This document shows, in pieces, positions 1-5,536 of a stretch of 5,536 nucleotides of DNA (positions are counted from its first letter, which is position 1; each line of letters opens with the position of its first letter). The notes beneath the pieces are model-generated. The model saw only the letters and a program-made list of their open reading frames with translations, made no database searches and had not been told where the DNA came from. The stretch lies in assembly GCA_964391725.1 (NCBI GenBank), contig CAYMNB010000092.1, positions 1 to 5,536 on the forward strand, given 5' to 3'. Source of the stretch: SpSt-1165 sp964391725 (lineage in GTDB: Bacteria; Chloroflexota; Anaerolineae; Anaerolineales; Anaerolineaceae). Both the position numbers and the translations under genes were made by a program.

Positions 1-567
1 TGACAGCCCGGAGAGGTGTTCCCGCAGTTTCTCCAGCACCAGCAATTCACGCTTGATCCACAGCATATGATCAACCGATTGGCGCACGCAGATACCGGCG
101 TTGACGGTAATGGCGCTGTCCACATCCACCCATTCCGGCTGCATCTGCAGATCGCGCTCATAATCTTCTAACTTCTGCGGGCAGACCCCTTCGGTGACAC
201 GGCAGAAATACAGGTATGACGTGAAGCGCAGGAACTCGTATTCGGGCTCCATGGCATACCTCCACTCGACTACTTTGCCAAACGCATCGCCGATCTCCGT
301 CAACTCTGCACCCAATTCCTCACGCACCTCGCGCCGCAGGGCATCGGCGTGGCTCTCGCCTGGCTCAATCCCACCGCCTCCGAGAAAATAATCGCCATTT
401 ACGGCAGAATGCAGCATCAGCAGTCGCTTTCCTTTCAGGATAATGGCACGCACCGCATGACGTTCGATCACTCGCCCGAACCCGGCGGTGGAACCGCAAT
501 GGCGGATTTCAGCCAATAGCGGCATCGGCGGTATGGCGGTAATGATGGGGTTGGTTGGCTCGCTCAC
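1..567 (-). CDS. NUDIX hydrolase, C-terminal end cut by window edge
   Basis: This gene reads leftward and is open to position 1, giving 189 codons without a stop. A complete Nudix box (G-x5-E-x7-R-E-U-x-E-E-x-G-U) lies at residues 65-87, at 307-375. It starts GGIEPGE and ends REVREELGA, with the metal-binding glutamates at E80, E83 and E84. The final position is Ala rather than the usual Ile, Leu or Val. The preceding strand (AVRAIILKGKRLLMLHS) and the GDYFLGGG lead-in fit the fold. The family hydrolyses nucleoside diphosphates linked to another group, using Mg2+. The box does not reveal the substrate, so no specific activity is assigned. The chosen start is GTG at 565-567, just after an in-frame TAG. 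An ATG 14 codons downstream (523-525) is the alternative. Neither has a good Shine-Dalgarno sequence. The gene is divergent from the E1 gene and looks functionally unrelated. Most of the protein is probably present, since relatives are commonly about 150-200 residues. Confidence 0.9.
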   Translation of the reverse strand, partial: MSEPTNPIITAIPPMPLLAEIRHCGSTAGFGRVIERHAVRAIILKGKRLLMLHSAVNGDYFLGGGGIEPGESHADALRREVREELGAELTEIGDAFGKVVEWRYAMEPEYEFLRFTSYLYFCRVTEGVCPQKLEDYERDLQMQPEWVDVDSAITVNAGICVRQSVDHMLWIKRELLVLEKLREHLSGLS

Positions 568-627
568 CCGCTAATCATACCGTAAAAATGTTCAGTGAGG
601 CAGGCTTCAACACTGCGTTTTCGCTCT

Positions 628-656
628 GTGAAAATCAAACTTATAAACTTTATATT
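628..656 (+). promoter_or_regulatory. Candidate sigma70-type promoter for the E1-E2 transcript
   Basis: GTGAAA at 628-633 matches 4 of 6 positions of TTGACA. TATATT at 651-656 matches 5 of 6 positions of TATAAT. The spacer is 17 bp. Transcription would begin near 663 and leave a leader of about 75 nt. A second possible -10, TATTAT at 688-693, has no convincing -35 partner. In such AT-rich DNA these matches can arise by chance, so this is a candidate only. Confidence 0.3.
642..654. repeat. Short perfect inverted repeat, possible operator
   Basis: TATAAA-C-TTTATA is a perfect 6-bp dyad around one base. It overlaps the candidate -10 hexamer at 651-656, a position where a bound repressor would block transcription. 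The two A/T half-sites also sit in a near-tandem repeat, AACTTATA (638-645) followed by AACTTTATA (646-654). No specific regulator is recognised, and the low base complexity makes a chance origin plausible. Confidence 0.25.
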
Positions 657-727
657 AATTCCGGTAGCAATCAACAAGGCAATTTGATATTATAGAAGAA
701 CAACTAAAAAAATAACCATGTCAGATT

Positions 728-734
728 GAGGTGG
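728..734 (+). promoter_or_regulatory. Ribosome binding site deciding the E1 start
   Basis: GAGGTGG lies four to five bases before the ATG at 738. It supports that ATG over the in-frame TTG at 726, which would put the ribosome binding site inside the coding sequence and has only A-rich DNA upstream. Confidence 0.65.
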
Positions 735-737
735 ATA

Positions 738-3155
738 ATGACAAAAGAAAATCACAATTCTATTAAACCTGATCCCGCAGGGATCATCGAGGATTACCGG
801 CTTGCCTACAAATCCCGTCAGGCAGCCGTCATTGGCAGGCGTGAAGTACTCACCGGCAAAGGCAAATTCGGTATTTTTGGCGATGGCAAAGAACTTGCCC
901 AGATCGCCATTGCGCATGCTTTCCAAAAAGGCGACTGGCGCTCAGGCTATTACCGCGACCAGACCTGGATGATGGCGTTGGATTCGCTGACATTGGAGCA
1001 ATTTTTTGCCGGCATTTATGGCAATCCGGATCCCAAACTTGAACCGCATTCATCAGGCCGCAACATGAATAACCATTATTCATCGGACCTGTTGGATGAA
1101 AACGGTGATTGGCATAGTCAGGTGGACTCCTACAATTCTGGCGCCGACATTGCTTCGGTAGCGGCCCAAATGCCCCGCGCGGTCGGCCTGTCGTATGCCT
1201 CCGTGCTGTACCGTAAGCTGGAGGAGCTGAAACAATTCAGCGATTTTTCGCACAACGGCAATGAAGTCACCTGGGTCACGATTGGCAACGCCTCCACCGC
1301 AGAAGGCCTATTCTGGGAAACGGTCAACGCTATCGGTGTGCTGCATGCGCCAGCGGTGATCACCATCTACGATGATGGGTACGGTATTTCGGTGCCGAAC
1401 CAGTTTCAAATGGTAAAAGAGAATATCTTTTCCATTCTCAAAGGGTTCCAGCGAAATCCATGCCCGGCGGAAGAATGCGACAGCGGGTATGATCTCTATT
1501 CCGTACACGCCTGGGATTATGCTGAACTGATGGCAACCTACCAGAAAGCTGGAGAGATCGCCCGCAAGCACCACATTCCCGCCCTGGTGCATGTGACCGA
1601 AGCCACGCAACCCCTGGGACATTCCACCTCCGGCTCGCATGAACGCTATAAAGATGAAGAACGCCTGGCATGGGAGAAAGAATTTGACTGCCTGGTACAA
1701 TTCCGCCGGTGGATCATCGCCGAAGGCATCGCCACGGACAAGGAATTGGCTCAATGGGAGAAAGAAGATGCCATGACGGTTGAAGAGGCGAGAAAATCCG
1801 CCTGGGAAGCATTCCAGGCGCCGATCTTGAAAATTCGCAAGCAGGCACTGGACTTGCTGTCCAGTCTGGCGAAAAACTCCTCACAATCCAAACAATTGGC
1901 AAACATCCGCGACTCACTGAAGGATGTGCCCGTTCTGCAGCGCAATGACGTTGCTTCAGCGCTGCACAGAACCCTGGTGATCACCCGTGAGGAACCATCG
2001 GATGCGCGCGAAGCGGTCAAGAAATTTGCCAATCAACTGGAAAAAAACAACCTGGAGACCTATGCTTCGGACCTCTACTCCAGTTCTGACAAATCTCCCT
2101 TGAAGGTACCGGTCGTCCCCGCCGAGTTCAGTGATGACTCGCCCACAATGATGGGCTTCGAGATTCTCAATGCCGCCTTTGATGACGCTTTTGAAAGAGA
2201 ACCGCGCCTGGTCGCCTTTGGTGAAGATGTGGGCATGCTGGGCGACGTCAACCAGGGCATGCGCGACCTGCAGGAGAAGTACGGCCTGCTGCGTGTAACT
2301 GACACCGGCATCCGTGAAGCCACCATTCTCGGTCAAGCGATCGGCATGGCGCTGCGCGGACTGCGGCCCATCTGTGAAATGCAGTACCTGGACTACCTGA
2401 TCTACGCTTTGCAACTCATGTCCGATGATCTCGCCACCCTGCGCTGGCGCACGGCGGGCCGCCAGAAAGCCCCCGTCATCATCCGCACGCGCGGCCACCG
2501 CCTGGTCGGCATCTGGCATTCGGGTTCACAATTGGCGGGTATCCTCAACCTCGTGCGCGGTATGCATGTGCTGGTGCCGCGCAACATGACCCAGGCTGCC
2601 GGGTTCTATAACACCCTGCTGCAATCTGACGACCCGGCACTGGTGATCGAGGTGTTGAACGGCTACCGCCGCAAAGAGCGCAAACCCGACAACCTCAACG
2701 AGTTCACTGTGCCGCTGGGCGTACCTGACATTGTGCGCCCCGGCAAGGATGTCACCCTTGTCACCTATGGCGCACTGGTCACCATTGCGCTGGAGAGTGC
2801 AGAAAGGCTGGCGGAGGCTGGCATCGACTGCGAGGTGATTGACGTACAAAGCCTGCTGCCCTTTGATATCAACGGCATGATCGTCGAATCGTTGAAGAAA
2901 ACCGCCCGCGTACTGTTTTTGGATGAGGATGTGCCCGGCGGCGGCACTGCCTATATGATGCAGCAGGTGCTGGAAGTACAGAAGGGCTACCAGTGGTTGG
3001 ATTCTCCGCCGCGCACCCTCACCGCCACCGAACACCGTCCGGCGTATGGTGCAGATGGCGATTATTATTCCAAACCCAATGCGGAATCGATTTTTGATGC
3101 AGTATATGACCTGATGCGGGAACAGGCACCAGCCCGTTTCCCTGAATTGAAATAA
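738..3155 (+). CDS. Fused alpha/beta 2-oxoacid dehydrogenase E1 component (thiamine-diphosphate-dependent)
   Basis: This 805-residue cytosolic protein carries both E1 subunits on one chain. The alpha half (about residues 15-325) begins with family blocks EVLTGKGKFGIFGDGKE and YYRDQTWMMA, then HSSGRNMNNHY from residue 104. The cofactor motif is GNASTAEG (183-190) and DDGYGIS (212-218), in place of the usual GDG and NN. The loop HSTSGSHERYK (295-305) resembles the E1-alpha phosphorylation-loop region. A helical linker (about 325-468) follows. The beta half starts near residue 471. It has FGEDVG with E496, the glutamate that activates the thiamine ring in E1 enzymes, and WHSGSQ with H594, then a transketolase C-terminal domain (about 671-795) with VLFLDEDVPGGG. 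The enzyme decarboxylates a 2-oxoacid and acylates E2 lipoate. A branched-chain substrate is inferred from resemblance to E1 proteins annotated as 2-oxoisovalerate dehydrogenase. Pyruvate or acetoin are alternatives. The E2 gene follows after 10 bp. Confidence 0.93.
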   Translation: MTKENHNSIKPDPAGIIEDYRLAYKSRQAAVIGRREVLTGKGKFGIFGDGKELAQIAIAHAFQKGDWRSGYYRDQTWMMALDSLTLEQFFAGIYGNPDPKLEPHSSGRNMNNHYSSDLLDENGDWHSQVDSYNSGADIASVAAQMPRAVGLSYASVLYRKLEELKQFSDFSHNGNEVTWVTIGNASTAEGLFWETVNAIGVLHAPAVITIYDDGYGISVPNQFQMVKENIFSILKGFQRNPCPAEECDSGYDLYSVHAWDYAELMATYQKAGEIARKHHIPALVHVTEATQPLGHSTSGSHERYKDEERLAWEKEFDCLVQFRRWIIAEGIATDKELAQWEKEDAMTVEEARKSAWEAFQAPILKIRKQALDLLSSLAKNSSQSKQLANIRDSLKDVPVLQRNDVASALHRTLVITREEPSDAREAVKKFANQLEKNNLETYASDLYSSSDKSPLKVPVVPAEFSDDSPTMMGFEILNAAFDDAFEREPRLVAFGEDVGMLGDVNQGMRDLQEKYGLLRVTDTGIREATILGQAIGMALRGLRPICEMQYLDYLIYALQLMSDDLATLRWRTAGRQKAPVIIRTRGHRLVGIWHSGSQLAGILNLVRGMHVLVPRNMTQAAGFYNTLLQSDDPALVIEVLNGYRRKERKPDNLNEFTVPLGVPDIVRPGKDVTLVTYGALVTIALESAERLAEAGIDCEVIDVQSLLPFDINGMIVESLKKTARVLFLDEDVPGGGTAYMMQQVLEVQKGYQWLDSPPRTLTATEHRPAYGADGDYYSKPNAESIFDAVYDLMREQAPARFPELK

Positions 3156-3160
3156 GGAGG
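3154..3160 (+). promoter_or_regulatory. E2 ribosome binding site overlapping the E1 stop codon
   Basis: AAGGAGG is a near-perfect Shine-Dalgarno sequence five bases before the E2 ATG at 3166. Its first two bases are the last two of the E1 TAA stop (3153-3155), so ribosomes finishing E1 reach the E2 initiation site directly. This is the arrangement expected for translational coupling of two subunits of one complex. Confidence 0.85.
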
Positions 3161-3165
3161 CATTA

Positions 3166-4461
3166 ATGGCAACACGTTTGTTAGCCCCCAGCATGGGGGA
3201 AGGTGTAGAAGAGTTGACCGTGGTCAACTGGTTAAAACAGGAAGGCGATACCGTCGAGGAACTGGAAGCGATCGTCGAGCTGGAGACGGACAAGGTCACC
3301 ACCGAGATTCCCAGCCCTGCTTCCGGTGTGCTATTGAAGGTGCTGGCAAAGGCAGATGAGACCGTCAAGGTGGGTTCCATCCTGGCATGGATCGGCGAAC
3401 CCGGCGAAGCGCTGGAAACCGGTGAACCCGATGACGATGTTGTTGAAGCCGAACCCGAAGCAGAGCCCGCCGACAAAACGCCCGGAGCCGAAACAGAAAC
3501 CCGTGCTGAAGAACCTGACAGGGACGCCGAACAAGATGTTTACACCGGGCGGGTATCACCGTTGGTAAAAAAACTGGTCGAAATGCACGATGTTGATCTC
3601 AACATGGTAACAGGAACCGGGCTTGACGGGCGTATCACCAAAAATGATGTACTCGATTACGTGGAACAGCGCGACAAAGCCCCCCGCAAAGAGGAAAAAC
3701 CAGCACCGCAAGCCAAGCCTGCACCCAAACCCAGCACCGCAACGGCCCCGGTAGAAAGGCCCGGGGCGCCCGAAAGCGAATTGTTCCCGCTTTCTTCCAC
3801 CAGAAAACAGATCGCCGAACACATGGTGAAAACCGTGCGCACCGCCCCGCATGTGATGACGGTGATGGAAGCCGACATGAGCAAGGTGCTGGCGCACCGC
3901 GCCGCCAACAAGCAAGCCTTTGCGGCGCAGGGCGTGAACCTGACCATTACCGCTTATTTCTGTGCCGCCATCATCAGTGCGCTGAAGGACAACCCGGATG
4001 TGAACGCTTCCTATACCGAGGAAGGCATTCTGCGCTACCGCAGCATCAACCTGGGGGTTGCCGTGGCGCTGGGCGAACAGGGCCTGATCGTGCCGGTCAT
4101 AAAGCAAGCCGAGATGCTCTCGCTGCAGGGGCTGGCGCAGCGCATCAACGACCTTGCCAATCGCGCACGTAACAAACAGCTCAAGCCTGATGAAGTCAAG
4201 GGTGGCACCTTTACCCTGACCAACTACGGCACCGGCGGGTCGCTGTTTGCCTCGCCGCTCATCTTCCAGCCGCAAGCCGCCATTTTGGGCACCGGCATGA
4301 TGCAGAAACGCCCTGTGGTCATCACCGACGCAGCCGGCAATGATTCCATCGCCATCCGTCCGATGGTGTACCTGTCGCTGGTCTTCGACCACCGCATTTT
4401 GGATGGCGAAGGCGGCGACCGCTTCTTGATGTCGGTCAAGAATGCGTTAGAAGATTGGTAA
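3166..4461 (+). CDS. Dihydrolipoamide acyltransferase, E2 component of 2-oxoacid dehydrogenase complex
   Basis: This 431-residue protein forms the core of the complex. It receives the acyl group from E1 on a swinging lipoyl arm and transfers it to coenzyme A. Residues 1-78 are a single lipoyl domain, and the lipoylated lysine is K43 in ETDKVTTE. An acidic, Pro- and Glu-rich linker (about 79-123) leads to the peripheral-subunit-binding domain at about 126-168 (GRVSPLVKKL, then GTGLDGRITKNDV), which docks E1 or E3. A flexible Ala/Pro/Lys linker (about 169-200) follows. The acyltransferase domain runs from about 206 to the end. It has TFTLTNYGTGG, the QPQAAILGTG block, and the active-site motif DHRILDG (408-414) with catalytic H409 and D413. 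Every expected part is present and the length is normal. It ends in tandem stops, TAA TAA. Acyl specificity is not readable from these motifs. It shares a transcript with E1, and no E3 gene lies beside it. Confidence 0.95.
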   Translation: MATRLLAPSMGEGVEELTVVNWLKQEGDTVEELEAIVELETDKVTTEIPSPASGVLLKVLAKADETVKVGSILAWIGEPGEALETGEPDDDVVEAEPEAEPADKTPGAETETRAEEPDRDAEQDVYTGRVSPLVKKLVEMHDVDLNMVTGTGLDGRITKNDVLDYVEQRDKAPRKEEKPAPQAKPAPKPSTATAPVERPGAPESELFPLSSTRKQIAEHMVKTVRTAPHVMTVMEADMSKVLAHRAANKQAFAAQGVNLTITAYFCAAIISALKDNPDVNASYTEEGILRYRSINLGVAVALGEQGLIVPVIKQAEMLSLQGLAQRINDLANRARNKQLKPDEVKGGTFTLTNYGTGGSLFASPLIFQPQAAILGTGMMQKRPVVITDAAGNDSIAIRPMVYLSLVFDHRILDGEGGDRFLMSVKNALEDW

Positions 4462-4539
4462 TAAAGGCGGGAAGCAAAAAACTCTCCTGCCAGTTGAACC
4501 GCGGTTGATAGTATGTAAGAAACAAAAGGAGTTTTAAAA
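4462..4539. promoter_or_regulatory. E2-reductase spacer with dyad and possible ribosome-site pairing
   Basis: This 78-bp gap contains the perfect 10-bp palindrome AACCGCGGTT at 4497-4506. It also contains AAAACTC at 4478-4484, complementary to GAGTTTT at 4529-4535, which overlaps the reductase ribosome binding site. CTCCT at 4484-4488 can alternatively pair with AGGAG at 4527-4531. There is no GC-rich stem followed by a T run, so I see no intrinsic terminator. Read-through from E2 into the reductase is therefore possible. No convincing promoter is visible. Confidence 0.35.
4524..4531 (+). promoter_or_regulatory. Ribosome binding site of the aldo/keto reductase
   Basis: AAAAGGAG lies eight bases before the ATG at 4540. 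This is a normal spacing and fixes the start, which also matches the usual N-terminus of the family. Confidence 0.75.
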
Positions 4540-5536
4540 ATGACTGTACAACACAAACGATTAGGAAAACATGGCGTCCTGGTCAGCAACATCTGTCTGG
4601 GCACCATGAATTTCGGCTGGCATACCTCCGAAGAAGACAGCTATGCCATCATGGACCGCGCGTTGGAACTGGGCATCAACTTCTTCGACACCGCCGATGT
4701 CTATGGCTGGGACACGGAACACGGCCTCACCGAAGAGATCATCGGGCGCTGGTTCGCGCAGGGCGGCGGACGCCGCGATGCCGTTGTGCTGGCGACCAAG
4801 GTTTTCAACCCTGTCACCCGCAAAGCCAACCTGCCGGAAGTCAACAGCGACGGGCGCAGTTTGAGCGCCTACAAGATCCGCAAACATGCCGAAGGCAGCC
4901 TGCGGCGCCTGCAAACTGATTGGATCGACCTCTACCAGATGCACCATGTCGATCATGACTGCCCGTGGGACGAAATCTGGCAGGCATTTGACGCCCTGGG
5001 CAAACAGGGCAAGATCGTGTATGTCGGTTCCAGCAACTTCGCCGGGTGGGATATCGCCACCGCCTGTCAGGAAGCCGACAAACGCGGCTTGATGGGGCTG
5101 GTCAGCGAACAGAGCATCTACCATCTGGACAACCGCATACTCGAACTTGAAGTGATCCCCGCCTGCCGCCATTACGGCATGGGCCTGATCCCCTGGAGTC
5201 CGTTGGGTGGCGGGCTGTTGGGCGGCGCACTGGAAAAACACAATACCGGCCGCCGCAAGAGCGATGGCTTCAGCAAACAGGTCGAAGAAAAGCGCGACCA
5301 GCTCGAACAGTATGAAGCCTTGTGCAAAGCCATCGGGCATCCCCCCGCTGAAGTCGCCCTGGCGTGGCTGCTGCACAACCCGATCGTGACCGCGCCCATC
5401 ATCGGCCCGCGCACCCTCGAACAACTGGAGAGCGCTGCCCGTGCGGCGAGCATCGAACTCGATGCGGAAACACTCAAGAAACTGGATGAGATCTTCCCCG
5501 GCCCAGGCGGCGAAGCGCCGATGGCCTACGCCTGGT
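4540..5536 (+). CDS. Aldo/keto reductase, 3' end cut by window edge
   Basis: The 332 codons present encode a TIM-barrel NAD(P)H-dependent oxidoreductase that reduces carbonyl groups or oxidises alcohols in the cytosol. The N-terminus (KRLGKHGVLVSNICLGTMNFG) is typical of the family. The catalytic tetrad is complete: D50 and Y55 in FFDTADVYG, K87 in LATKV, and H135 in DLYQMHHVD. Cofactor-pocket motifs are GSSNF (163-167), PWSPLGGG (218-225) and PIIGPRTLEQLE (286-297). The last visible residues, PGPGGEAPMAYAW, resemble the natural C-terminus of this subfamily, so probably only the stop or a few residues are missing. Sequence does not tell the substrate. It could detoxify aldehydes or reduce a keto compound derived from the neighbouring dehydrogenase pathway, but this is only inferred from position. 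It lies 78 bp after E2 on the same strand with its own good ribosome binding site, so it may be co-transcribed or independent. Confidence 0.93.
   Translation, partial: MTVQHKRLGKHGVLVSNICLGTMNFGWHTSEEDSYAIMDRALELGINFFDTADVYGWDTEHGLTEEIIGRWFAQGGGRRDAVVLATKVFNPVTRKANLPEVNSDGRSLSAYKIRKHAEGSLRRLQTDWIDLYQMHHVDHDCPWDEIWQAFDALGKQGKIVYVGSSNFAGWDIATACQEADKRGLMGLVSEQSIYHLDNRILELEVIPACRHYGMGLIPWSPLGGGLLGGALEKHNTGRRKSDGFSKQVEEKRDQLEQYEALCKAIGHPPAEVALAWLLHNPIVTAPIIGPRTLEQLESAARAASIELDAETLKKLDEIFPGPGGEAPMAYAW

Larger units (their letters stand above)
568..737. other. AT-rich divergent intergenic region
   Basis: This 170-bp gap separates the divergent NUDIX and E1 genes, so it should carry promoters for both directions. 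It is much more AT-rich than the genes: positions 601-660 contain only 19 G or C. It holds a 6-1-6 inverted repeat, candidate -10 hexamers and an A-rich tract just before the E1 ribosome binding site. I see no tRNA, small ORF with a ribosome binding site, or riboswitch-like fold in it. Confidence 0.75.

Noticed and set aside
194..391. Plus-strand 65-codon frame at the left edge
   Set aside because: It lies antisense to the intact Nudix box of the minus-strand gene and encodes a low-complexity Ser/Pro/Arg sequence.
718..729. Three-codon mini-ORF (ATG TCA GAT TGA) just before E1, possible leader peptide
   Set aside because: It has no ribosome binding site and is too short to act as an attenuator. 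Its stop merely overlaps the E1 ribosome binding site, which easily occurs by chance.
879..887. GDG at E1 residues 48-50 as the thiamine-diphosphate motif
   Set aside because: It lies in the FGIFGDGKE block near the N-terminus with no Asn pair about 26 residues later. The true cofactor motif is at residues 183-213.
2526..3476. Minus-strand open frame of 316 codons spanning the E1-E2 junction
   Set aside because: It overlaps two well-supported genes, has a low-complexity Ser-rich start and shows no family motif. It is a shadow of the E1 and E2 reading frames.
3556..4392. Minus-strand open frame of 278 codons inside E2
   Set aside because: It is His- and Gly-rich, an artefact of reading the E2 catalytic domain backwards, with no domain of its own.
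4497..4506. AACCGCGGTT palindrome as an intrinsic terminator after E2
   Set aside because: As RNA it would form only a three-base-pair stem around a four-base loop, and no T run follows. At most it is a DNA-binding dyad.
4561..5424. Long minus-strand open frame of 287 codons
   Set aside because: It is antisense to the aldo/keto reductase, whose full catalytic tetrad is on the plus strand. The frame has no recognisable domain and arises from the codon bias of the real gene.

Overview
The window holds four protein-coding genes. One is on the minus strand at the left edge and three are on the plus strand. The coding DNA is moderately GC-rich. There are no RNA genes, insertion sequences, CRISPR arrays or phage genes. 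The organism is a bacterium. The fused alpha/beta E1 and the style of the aldo/keto reductase would fit a Chloroflexota (Anaerolineae-like) or a similar environmental lineage, and the same E1 type is familiar from Bacteroidota. This placement comes from memory of the families, not from a search, so it is tentative.

Layout. Positions 1-567 (minus) encode a NUDIX hydrolase whose C-terminal end is cut by the window edge. Positions 568-737 are an AT-rich divergent intergenic region with candidate promoter elements and a short inverted repeat. Positions 738-3155 encode a single-chain, thiamine-diphosphate-dependent 2-oxoacid dehydrogenase E1 with the alpha and beta subunits fused. Positions 3166-4461 encode its partner E2, a dihydrolipoamide acyltransferase with one lipoyl domain, one peripheral-subunit-binding domain and a catalytic domain. 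A 78-bp spacer follows, then positions 4540-5536 encode an aldo/keto reductase that is almost complete but loses its stop codon to the right edge.

How the genes work together. E1 decarboxylates a 2-oxoacid and passes the acyl group to the E2 lipoyl arm. E2 hands it to CoA. The dihydrolipoamide dehydrogenase (E3) that reoxidises lipoate is not in the window and must be encoded elsewhere. The E1 type suggests branched-chain 2-oxoacids as substrate, but pyruvate or acetoin cannot be excluded from sequence alone. The E1 stop codon overlaps the E2 ribosome binding site, so the two are almost certainly one transcript. The reductase may be a third gene of that transcript or separately controlled. 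Its metabolic link to the complex is unproven.

Most of the window is ordinary metabolic DNA. I do not see a new defence, mobile or RNA system. The observations most worth a second look are an Asp/Asn exchange at the E1 magnesium-binding positions, the long helical linker joining the E1 halves, and small regulatory-looking elements in the two intergenic regions.
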